From Calycina herbarum (lineage: Eukaryota; Ascomycota; Leotiomycetes; Helotiales; Pezizellaceae), in contig LLEY01000094.1 in the NCBI GenBank assembly GCA_001414485.1, positions 62,001-126,000 on the forward strand: 64,000 nucleotides of DNA, written 5' to 3'. Positions within the stretch are counted from its first letter, which is position 1. Each line of letters starts with the position of its first letter. The notes below the pieces were generated by a model. That model made no database searches, was not told where the DNA came from, and saw only the letters and a list, made by a program, of their open reading frames with translations. Position numbers and translations under genes: made by a program. Positions 12,209 to 22,420 of the stretch are shown here, one piece after another.

Positions 12209-12810
12209 GTCTATATATTCCCTTTATATAACTATAAAGAAGAAAAAAGAATACTTCCGTCTTATCTATAATATTAAGTCCTCTAAAATAGAAAATAAAA
12301 CCTCTTATTTCTACTGTGTTTTCTAGAATCGTTAGTACTAGGTTAATAAATCCTAATCAAGTCGCTGTTCTAAATACGTTTAGTCTAAATTAAAGTATAA
12401 CGTTACTAACAAAGCCTAGTCTTAGTATGTCCCGAGTAAAAAGAAATAAGAGTTACTAGATACTTAAGAGAAGTGTCTTCGTAATAAAGAGAAAGAAGTA
12501 ATAGCGAAGATTCTCTGTCTTCGTAAATAATAAAAACTTATTTAGAAACGTTAAAAGGAAATGTCTTATTACAGGCTCTAGTTCCTTAACAAGCTCGACG
12601 TAGTAGAGGTAGAAGAAAAGGACGTAAGAGAAAAGAAGGAGAGAGAGGAAAAGGAGGCAGAGGTTATTCGTTTATCCTTTTCTAATAACTCTACTCCTTC
12701 TCTTAACCCTGTCTTCTTATCTGCCTACCTACTTAACTACGTAATATAAGCAGACCTAGGTTTCGCTAGTAGAACTCCTGAAGTTCCACCTAGTACTAGT
12801 TAAGATTCCC
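12209..12810 (+). pseudogene. Antisense reading frame between gypsy B 3' LTR and pol
   Basis: The frame is plus-strand and therefore antisense to gypsy B. It begins MSIYSLYITIKKKKEYFRL at 12209 and continues through TAG-broken segments to a Lys/Glu-rich run (KLDVVEVEEKDVREKKEREE, about 12590-12650) and a Pro-rich tail. It mirrors the antisense frame of gypsy A in place, orientation and charged composition. Function unknown. Confidence 0.45.
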
Positions 12811-12839
12811 TCTTAGTTCCTAAGTGTTCTTTAAATATA

Positions 12840-15800
12840 AGTAGTCTAACTATTTTATTAAGTACTTAACCTGTCCTCTAATAAGTCTATAGTTAAAAAT
12901 CCTCTTAACTTTATACTCAGTGTTTAGGTTTACTAGTTAGATTTCTATAAGTAGAGCTAGTAGTGCCCCTAGTAGTGCTGGTTTAAGTAAGGATATATAG
13001 AATACTAGGTAGATGTTTATTATTTTTAGTAATACTAATTTATAATTTAAAGGTCCTTTAACTTGTTTAATCTTAAATAGTCTAAGTTTTTTATAGTCTA
13101 GTTTATTACTTAGTCTTTTTATATTAATATTCTTTTATACTAAGTAGACCTTATCCCCCTCTTTTAGCGTTAGCTCCTAACTACATCGTTTGTTATAGTA
13201 GTATACGTTTCTTTTAGCTATAAACTATAAATCCTTTATAAGTTCCTTATATAGACTTTTAATTTTTAAGACTTAAATATAAGTAAGTTAGTTATTAATA
13301 GTTGTAGATAGTAGTTCTTAATATACTATTAATTCGTATCTAAAGTTAGTATAGAATAGTATAATAAGTATTATTTCTATTACTAAACTATTATAAGCAA
13401 ACTATACTAAGGGTAGTAGTTCTACCTAGTTGTTTTACTAGTAGTTTATGTAATAATAAAGGTATATTTTAACTACTTAATTTATCTATTTATTTCCTCT
13501 ATTTATTTAAGAGTAAAAAGCTATAGAGAGCTTTCTTTTCGTACCTAATCGTTCTATAAGAGTAATCTAAAATTTTAAGGTAAAGAGTTTATCTTTATCT
13601 AAGAGTATTTCTTTAGATAGTCTATATCTTAAGACTACTTTCTTAAGGAATACGAATACTAATTCCTTAGCTATACTTAACTCTATATATACTATTAGAA
13701 TTATATACTTCGTAAGTCGTTCTATAATAACTAGGATCGAGTTATACTTAACTTCTATTATTAGATCTTTAGATTTTAGTAATTTAATAATAAAATCTAT
13801 AGATATTAATCTCTAAGGTATTCGTAGTATTAGAGTAGTGTTTATCTATTTATAAGGTATATAGTAGGAGGCCTTATTCCTAGTATAGGTATTATATTCT
13901 ACTATTACTTCCTTAACTATTATAGATAATCGATTAATATAGTAATATTATCTTATTCTTTAAAGAGTTCTACGAATTCCTTAGTATTTATAAGTAGGCG
14001 TAGTATAGTATTCTTATATAAACTCTTTTATATACGAGCTAGGAACCTATAGTTTCTCTTTTATATACTAGTTATAACCCTTATATATATTTTAAATTTT
14101 ATCTATCTAGATATTGTTTATTACTACTATTTTATATATAGTAGGTACTAGGTCTCTATTTTTAAGAGTTTTTAAGATTATAATCTTCTTATACTCTTTA
14201 TCTTCTTTATACCTAGGTTTCTAGCTAAGAGTATTAGCTTAAGTATTTAACGTTCCTTTTATATATTAAATAATAATATTAAATCCTTCTAATATCTCCG
14301 TCTATCTAGCTAACTATCTAGTCGTAAGTTCCTTAATTATTATAAATGTCTTAAGGTTCTTATAGTTAAATAGAATCGTAACTTAGTATTTTACTAGTTA
14401 TAAATAGATTCTCTAGTATTCTAAGGCTAATACTATAGTAAGTAATTCTTTATTAAAGATACTATAGTTTTATTAAGCTAGGTTAAATGTTTTAGAATAA
14501 TATATAATAGGTATAAGTTTCCCTTTTCTATTTAGTTATAGGTAAATCGTACTTATTAATATATCTAAGACGTTTATTTCAATTATACTCGGTTTTTCTA
14601 TAAACCTTGCTTTAATAGCTTTCTTAACTAGTACTAATATTAGTTTAGTAATCTTTATATAGTCTTAGATAAATAGATAGTAAAAGTTTATAAATCTAAG
14701 AAAGGACTATATATCTTTTATATTCTCTAGTAACTTCTAGTTTAAGATGTCTTAGATCTTTACTAGATCTATTTCTATTTTCTCTAAACTAAATACCTAT
14801 TCTAGGAAAAGTATCTAAGTTACTCTAAACTTATATTTTAAGAGTTTTAACTAAGAGTTTACTTTTATAAGTTATTATAAAACTTCTTTAATATATTCCT
14901 TATATTTTTCTTCTTTCTCTAAGAAGATTAAAATATTATCTAAGTAATAGATTACTATTACTCTTAGAAGATCTCTTAAAATATTATTATTTTATTTCTA
15001 ATATATAGCTAGTATATTATATAGTCTAAATAGTATAACTATATATTTATAAAGGCCTAATAGTAAGACAAATACTATCTTTTATTCGCCTCTAACTTTT
15101 ATTTATATAAGTTTATAAGTGTTTTATTAATTTAGTTTTATAAATTATACTACTTTGTTTAACTTATTCTATAAGTATTAGCTAGATAGTAGCGGATAAG
15201 CGTTCTTAACTATAGTATAATTTACTTCTTAGTAATTAATATATACTCTCTTATCTAAGTTATCTTTTTTCTTAATAATAAGTATATTTAAGATAATTAG
15301 TAACTTAGATTTTCTAATATATCTCTTCTTAATACCTTTCTTTATATAACTTTCTATTCTCTATAAGCTTTTCTAGTTATATAACTAAAGCTTCTACTTT
15401 AAGAGGTAATAACCCTCTTTTAATTTAATCTTATAATCTTATAAGCAATGTTTTAGCAAGGCTTATAAGTCTTTTAGGTTTTTGAATAAAGCTTTAAATT
15501 CTCTATACTATATAGGTATTTCGTTATCAGCTATCTTACTAACCTATAGAAGACCCTAGATAAGGTGTTCTAGCGTCTTAGAAGAGGTAGTACTAACCTT
15601 GTTCTAGCCTTATAGTTATAATTATAAACCTATATAATTATATTAACTAAAGGTTATTTTCTAAGCCTTCTAGTTAATATCTAGATTATATTCTTAAATC
15701 TATAGTATACTAAGTATTACTTCCTTATTCTCTATTTTAATAATATTAAATTATATATTTAAGTAGTGTTCTTTAATAGTAATCTTTATTAGAATAGTTT

Positions 15801-18135
15801 ACTAATTAATAATTCTATCCTAGTATATAACGTCTGTTCTATTAACTACTCCTAAGTAGTATAGCCTTATACCTTTGATTAAGATGTTTAGTTTCTTCTA
15901 AGCTACTAGGGAAAGGAAATTACCCGTCGTTCTAGAATTAATTAAGACTTAGAGTTCCTTTCCTCTTATCTTTGTTATTACTATAAGTTGATTTTCTCTA
16001 GAGGTAGCGTTTAATTCTTCTATAGTAGTGCTATTTTCTAGTTTAATATAATAAACCTCGAATCTTTGTTTACTATTATCTTCTTTCTAAGAACTTAGGA
16101 AGAATATTACTTTTTTATTATTAGAAAAAGCTACTTTATATATTAGACTATCTTTCATAGTTCTCTTAGGTTCTAGAAGTGTTCCTATAAAACGTTTTTC
16201 TATAGACTAGTCTAATAATAGTCGTGGTTTATACTAAACCTATTTAATAGTTGCTTTATATAATGTCTTAGTAGTTTACTATTTACCTTTTATAGGTTAG
16301 TAGAATTCCTAGATTAGGTTAGTCTAGGGGTCTACCTTAGTAACTCTAAATATTTACTAATCTTCTAATCCTTTAAATACTATTATAACTTCTTTTTTAA
16401 CTCTTAATATCTAATATTTCTTATTAATTTCTAACTTATAGTCTTAACTAGAGAGGTAGGTAGTAATATCTAACTTTAGATATCTATTATATTTATTAAA
16501 TCTCTCTAAGTAATACTACTACTATTTAGTAGTATTATCCTTTAAATTAGTAACTATCTATAGATCTCTCTCTTTTAAGTAGTTATTTAGTATTATCTAT
16601 TCTAGTCCTGGTTCTTTAAACTTAATAGTTTCTCTGCTATTAATAGAGCTAACTATAGTTATTCGATCCTGATTATTCCTTACTATCTTATAGATAGTTA
16701 AGATAGTAGGATTGATTTCTTAAGTAGAATATAGGCTCTAGAAATTAGGTTTCTATTCTTCTATATATATCTATTTATTTCCTCTCTTAAAGGTTCTAAT
16801 AAATGCTTATATTTCCTCTTCTTTAGGTTTATATATCCTAGGATCTACCTTCGACGAGTTAGATCCTAACTCTAATAATTCTAATAAACTTGTTAATAGT
16901 AGTGATTTATATTCTATTTGAAGAGGAGATTCGTAATCTATCTCTAACTATGTGTTATAATTTTCTTTAAGAAGTAGATCTCTATTATTATTAGTATTCT
17001 ATACTCTACTAACTTATGACTTAATTTCTTCGTTTAGCTGTAAGTATATAGTGCCTGCTGTTATATCTATAGCGTCTGTTTCAATTTACGTGCTATATTC
17101 TTAAGCTTCGAGTTCCTTATCTATGAGTTTAATTTTGTTAAGTAATGCTACTTCCTTATAAACTGTAGCGTTGATTCGTCCCTTTCTATTAGAGTCTTTC
17201 TTCTTACTATACTTATTTGCTCTATAGCTAGGGAGGCTATAGTTATAACATAAGTTCTACTCGCGTCGACGATTTCGCTTCTCCTAGGAAAGTCCTTCTT
17301 TCTTTAAAAAGTTTTTCTTCTATATAGCGTTTACCTCCTTACTATGTTTGCTAGTATAAGAGTGCTTCTACTTTCCTAACTCTTAACTCTTTTCCCTATG
17401 TCTAAGGTTACTCTTCTTAAATTCGTATAAGCGGTTATCTAGCTAAATAACTTCCTTAATTATATCTATAATAGTTAAGAACTATATATTCTATTTAGCT
17501 ATTTCCTTATAGATATATACTTTTAATCCTTTATAGAAGAGTTCTATAAGAGCGATAGTATCCTATTCTAACTTTGTTCTATATTATTAAAACTTATTAG
17601 TATAATCTATTACTAATCTAGTCTAGTATAACTCTAAAAGCTTATATATAGCTATTTAGATTATATTAAAGTCTTTAAAGACTTTTCTAATAGTTGTCTT
17701 AAATCCTCTTTAAGATTTAAATATAATCTTAGTTAATTCTATCTTTCTATCTTCATCTTTATTCTTAAAGAAGTCCTCTAAATATAGCTGAGCCTATTCT
17801 AACGCTGATCTTCTAAGGTAGGAGATAGCGAAGATGGTTTATAAATTGTAATTCTCTTCGAATTTGTTAGTATTAAAGTTAAAGTAGATGTCTATTTAAA
17901 GAAGGAATAAGTCGAGTTCCTTTTACTTCCTATAATACGTATCTAGTATCTTAACTTTAATAGACTTAAGTGCTTTAACCTTATAGGGCTCGGGGGCGTC
18001 CGGTATACTAACATTATTATCGTTCCTAGTTAATTGTATACCGGCAGGTGTTCTTCCGGTAACACTTCTAGATGTTCCTACAACGTTAACTCGACTAGCA
18101 TTCGGGCTAGCTGCGGCAGGGGTTGCTAGGGCCAT
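12840..18135 (-). pseudogene. Gypsy B gag-pol remnant
   Basis: Gag starts at ATG 18135 (MALATPAAASPNASRVNVVG) and is open for 70 codons to 17926, after which TAG codons become frequent. The reverse-transcriptase box reads YLDN (14935-14946), with the same lost Asp as in gypsy A. Integrase and a chromodomain (near 12850-12920) follow. The leader between LTR and ATG is 31 nt and contains no TGG. Confidence 0.85.
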
Positions 18136-18166
18136 GGCGACTGAACTTCTAAGTAGGTGCTTAAAG

Positions 18167-18616
18167 TGTAATAAAACTTAAACGAACTAAATAAAGATGA
18201 CTAAGTCTCGAAGGTTGGTATATAGGTAAGAAGTACAGATGCGCCGGGTTATTCACTTAGAAGTGAACTCGTTACTTGTATCAAAGATGTTAAATAAGAT
18301 GATAAGATTGATAACTAAAGTTGAGTACGAAGCTCCTATCTAATAGCAGACGTGCCAGTCATATATAGAACCTTCTGCTCCTGCACCCAACTGGATCCGG
18401 AGGACCTAGTTAGACCACTTAAGGATCCAACGGGGTCCACCTCGTGACCCGGGTCCATCACGTGACTAGGAAATCCAACAGTGAGATCCTGAATCCTTTT
18501 AACGTCCTACGCGTTCTTAGATTCCTCCTGTGTTATCTTCCATTTCCTGGACACTGTGTCTTGTCCTGTCAGAGCGCCGTCTGGACTACTTACCACGTAT
18601 AACGTGATTTGTGACA
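18167..18616 (-). repeat. Gypsy B 5' LTR, nearly unmutated
   Basis: It retains TG...CA ends, CACGTG and GGATCC-type GC-rich words and a TATATATG box (18360-18367 on the complement), all of which are degraded in its sister LTR. It marks the right edge of the strongly mutated core of the block. Confidence 0.9.
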
Positions 18617-18621
18617 TACAG

Positions 18622-19100
18622 GCCCTTAAGGGGTATTCTAACTCGGACTATACTAGCGACCCAGCTAACCGACTATCGACTTATAAGTATATATTCAAGC
18701 TCTATAGAGGATCTATTACTTAGACGTCGAAGAAGCAGCGGTCAATCTCTACATCGACTACCGAGGCAGAGTATGTAGCACTTTGCTAGATAAGCAAGCA
18801 GGCTGTCTAGTATAGTAGGCTACTACGAGATATTAGCTATTCGCAGTACTTAAAGGACGACTTTATAGTCCCACTTCTCTACGATAATCAGTTAGCGATT
18901 ACGCTTACTAAGAACCTAGAGAACCATGCCTAAAGCAAGTATATTAATGTCCAATTCCACTATGTACAGTAGCTTATTACGTATAATAAGATTATAGTCG
19001 ATTACTACCCTACAGCACATATGCTTACTAACGCACTTACGAAACCTCTACGACTATCAGTATTTAAGACATACGTAAAGGGAATGCTATAGGAGGGATA
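18622..19100 (+). pseudogene. Copia RNase H and pol C-terminus
   Basis: The copia frame resumes after gypsy B with GYSNSDYTSDPANRLS, then ISTSTTEAEYVAL (near 18750) and HMLTNALTKPL (near 19020), hallmarks of copia RNase H. Several TAG codons interrupt it, but less densely than in 1300-11660. Confidence 0.85.
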
Positions 19101-19226
19101 AAGGATAAGAGGCTTACGCCTAGGTTTTTATGCCAGCTAGGCTTTTCCTAGGAGCTACACAAAAACTGCTTTTTACTTATATGGTTTTTACAGAGTAGCT
19201 GTTATTAGATATAACCGTAAGGGGGC

Positions 19227-19434
19227 TGTTGATAGGTACAGTGATATCTGTTATATCAAGCCACTTAAGGAGATATCGGTATGCCCGTCGGGCATGCCGA
19301 GGAAGAGTTTTCCGGTAAATAGATGCGGCAATTGCTATTGCAAAGTTGTATATAAATGTGCCTTCTGCTCTTGTAGAGCATGGCATGGAATTCAAGTCTT
19401 TTACTCTTGCCCTCTGAAGTGCAGCATTGCAACA
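19227..19434 (+). repeat. Copia 3' LTR, 208 bp
   Basis: Partner of 102-309 with two differences. It is followed by the CAGAG duplication at 19435-19439. Confidence 0.93.
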
Positions 19435-19439
19435 CAGAG

Positions 19440-20262
19440 TACCATAGCAGTTTGTATTGCTCAAATTCATGCACTACGGTCCACCCTTCCTTTTAAATCT
19501 AGAATATTTACACCAGCCCAGAACAAGCGAACTAACATTTCAGGGGCTGCAAGTGAGGAAGTCAGTATTATCCATCTACCAACCCCCCCCCCCCCCTTTT
19601 CGCTCCTTATTTCCCGCTCTCCCAAACCACGATTTCTCCCTCGATCTTCTCAAATCCAAGGCTAGAAGCTTCGTCGTTATCAAAAGCTCACAACGATTAT
19701 TCTTGAAACTAAAATCCCAGAACTCAGTCCCTCGCTTGCTGCAGTGTCCCCAGTCTACCTTTAATTCAAGGAAGTTCTTCGCTTTATTAAAACAGAGACA
19801 ATTTGGTAGAGAACCAACCACACATGGTTGGACTGGAGTTCTTAAAAGATTTTCGAAAAATATTTGGTATCGAGGTTGTTAGCATGATTGGTTCATGGAC
19901 GGGGTCAACAAAAACAATCACGGCTGCCAAAGATGTAAGATACTCTTCTGAGACCTACTCCTCGCCCCGCGAAACATCTTCCCATTTCCCAGTGGCCGAG
20001 AAACACGCCAGGCTCTACTTCGACGCCTATCCCCTTTGTTTTTCCGGGTTCCACCAATTCTTGGGTCGCAGGTCACTAGCCTTCTTATGAATTCCAAAAC
20101 AGAGTCGTCATAAACCAGAACAGTAGGTAGGAGTAAACTGCGGGATACACTGAGGAGAAACACATTAAATTAATTTTCTATAAAACTTTTGCCCACCAGC
20201 TAGCCTATGTAGCAATTTTCTATTTTGTCGTAAATCCCGGAGAAAGTTGGAACATTCATATC
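19440..20262. other. Host spacer right of the transposon block
   Basis: No recognisable gene. It contains an uninterrupted C tract of about 14 bases near 19584-19597. Base composition returns to host level immediately after the target duplication. The 3' end of the Vps75-like gene lies just beyond. Confidence 0.5.
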
Positions 20263-21484
20263 TCAATTCTTTCGCTTCTTGGCTGGTCTCTTCTTCTCTT
20301 CTTCGTCGTCGCTCTCGGCTACTGTTTTTGCGAGGATGGCTTCGAAATCCGTTTCGTCGTCTGATTCGAAATCAGCGTCGGAAAGGGCGTCTTGTTCTTG
20401 TGCTTGGACTGGATTATGTGTTAGCTACTGGTCTAGAGCTCCGCATTAGGAAATGGGGGAAAAGAAAGAACCACACACTGAAATATTTGAGAGCTCCCGG
20501 CCAAAGATCCTCTGCAAAAGCAACAGCAAGTTCATCACCATCAGGGAAGATCTCCAAACTCTCATCCTCTAAATCCTCCATATCCTCATCCTCCACCTCC
20601 TTCTCGGTCGGTGGAGATGTCTGTTTAGCCTCCCTCTTCTTTCTCTCCTCCTTATCCTTCGCAATAGCCGCCGCACTCTCCTCAGCACTAAGTTTTCGTC
20701 CAATAAATCCGAACCAGGCGAAGAATGATTGTCCTCCCATACCCGTGCCCTCAATCTTCTTCAAAAGTTTCGACTTCAATCCCTTTGCATCACCATTCGC
20801 AGCCTTCTTCTCCGCCTCAAATGCATCGCAAACCATATCCAACATACCATTCGTCAAATCCTTTCCCTTCTTCCACTGTATGCGCACAGGCTCACTAACC
20901 AATCCAATCAATTGATCCTTACCCATCCGGTTCCAAAATTTCTTCTCTAGGGTTGTATCGGTGAAATGTTCGTTCTCCGCGAAGACAAACTTGATGCTGA
21001 AGCTTCGTGGATCTCCGGCATTGTCGTTTGGAGAGGAAGGGTCGAGTTCGAATCGATCGACGGAGATGGAGAGGAGGGAGGAGAGGAGGAGTGCAGAGTC
21101 GGAGGGTTGGATGTATTGATCGATATCTGGGGGTGCTTGTTCGAGAACGAGGGGCCAGAATTGGGGGATCTTGTCGACGATTGCGGTGCGACGGGTGTAG
21201 ATTGGGGCTGTTAGGGCGACTTGTTTGCGCACTGTGAAGGGAAATGAGTTAGAAATTATTTTGCATGTAGAACATAAGTACAATGCGATTGCTCTCAAGA
21301 AAGCAGAAAGAATCAATTCGAAGTGGTTGAGACTCTGCTTCTGTCGGCGCATCGCATGGCGGGGAGGAAAGTACATACTGATCTCGACCTCAACGTCGTC
21401 AAAGTCGCGCTCGATATCTGCCAACTCCTCGTAGGAGATTTTGGCCTCTTCCAAGGACGACTGAATGGGGTTATCTTTAACCAT
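20263..21484 (-). CDS. NAP-family histone chaperone, Vps75-like
   Basis: Predicted 334 aa in three exons: 21379-21484, 20479-21231 and 20263-20408. Introns of 147 and 70 bp have GT-AG ends (donors GTATGT and GTGTGT). The N-terminal helix (LEEAKISYEELADIERDFDD) is followed by the NAP core: TRRTAIVDKIPQFWPLVL, then DIDQYIQPSDSALLLSSLLS, as in Vps75/SET proteins. The tail is acidic (about residues 245-320) and ends in a basic KKRPAKKRK that could be a nuclear signal. Vps75 is known to bind H3-H4 and stimulate the acetyltransferase Rtt109. A Nap1 assignment is less likely given the short length. Confidence 0.75.
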
Positions 21485-22420
21485 GATTGCGGATTGAAAT
21501 GAATGCGTTTGGTGTGCAGTGCTTGCTTGCGCTGGGTGTTGAAAAGGCGGTGGTCCTGAGCTTTGGGTTATGTTATCCGCGACAAAAAATGTGTGCAGGG
21601 ATCAGCAATCGGCTGTGGAGCTTCGTATTCCTGATTGACGTGGTGGAACTACTTGTAGTTACTTGTAAGAAAATTGATGTCATTTCTTCTTTTTATTGGA
21701 GACACAATGAAATTTCTGAACTTCTCAAGAGTCAGGCCAGGTATAATGATTGCAAACAGAGGAAAATATGGTGTTACTTTTAGAGGCCTTCGTGACAGTA
21801 CAGGGAAGTGGGAAAACACAGCACCTCCTGCGGGCAGATAGGCGATATAAATTTCTAGCTTACTCTCTACCTAAATGAACCTCAACGATAAGTAAATCTC
21901 ATATGACGTCTTCATCCAACCAATCCGCCATGTTGTTATTTCTCACAAATTGCGTGTTCCCTAGCATCTGCTTAGAATTGTACGTAACAATTACCCCATC
22001 GCTAGTGGGTATAGGCCGTATGGAAAAGCACCTCAAACGGCTTCAAGGGTTCCCCACATGGCGAGAACCCATTTTTCAAGACGTCAATCGCTCTTTTTCT
22101 GCCTTACCCCGATTTTATTTCTTTCCTCCATATTTCGCTATCGTTCTTTATCGCTTGTTCGTCTGGAATAGCTCGAGAATAAACCTTACATCATAACCAG
22201 CAATTCATCCATTCTTATCGCAGTATCTCCTTAGCTCATTCCACATATCTTATCAAGCTTCAAGAAATACCTACTCCCAACGCCTACAATACCAGCCATC
22301 CACCATCCACATCACCCTCAAAGCTCGCCTATTGTCTTGAGAGCCGCGAGCTCCACTGTCGTTCAAATAACTCCGAACGATTAGGCCTGCTCCTCGTTCT
22401 CACGGATCTCAGAGGAAGCA
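21485..22420. promoter_or_regulatory. Divergent spacer between the Vps75-like gene and asparaginase
   Basis: About 0.94 kb separates two divergent start codons, so both promoters must lie here. I see no other gene. The last 200 bases before 22421 are C/T-rich, typical of fungal 5' leaders. Confidence 0.4.

Larger units (their letters stand above)
11668..18616 (-). mobile_element. Gypsy B, chromodomain LTR retrotransposon on the minus strand
   Basis: This 6949-bp element has 450-bp LTRs at 11668-12117 (3' LTR, mutated) and 18167-18616 (5' LTR, nearly clean). The clean LTR shows proper TG...CA ends: TGTCACAAATCACG at its start and TTTTATTACA at its end on the minus strand. Coding order matches gypsy A. 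Its U3 is unrelated to that of gypsy A although the region from the TATA box to the LTR end is shared. It sits inside copia reverse transcriptase/RNase H sequence. Confidence 0.92.
102..19434 (+). mobile_element. Ty1/copia LTR retrotransposon, nested and RIP-degraded
   Basis: The element is bounded by 208-bp LTRs with TG...CA ends and a CAGAG target duplication. Subtracting the three nested insertions and their duplications leaves about 5.2 kb, a normal copia length. The coding order is gag, aspartic protease, integrase, reverse transcriptase, RNase H. Integrase preceding reverse transcriptase identifies copia rather than gypsy. All frames are interrupted, mostly by TAG, so the copy cannot act by itself. 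A purine-rich tract (AAGGGGG, ending 19225) precedes the 3' LTR. Confidence 0.93.

Noticed and set aside
19294..19665. 123-codon frame crossing the copia 3' LTR
   Set aside because: It spans the LTR, target duplication and a C tract; a chance fusion of transposon and spacer.
20247..20915. 222-codon plus-strand frame opposite the Vps75-like gene
   Set aside because: A Ser/Phe-rich shadow of the acidic tail codons on the other strand.
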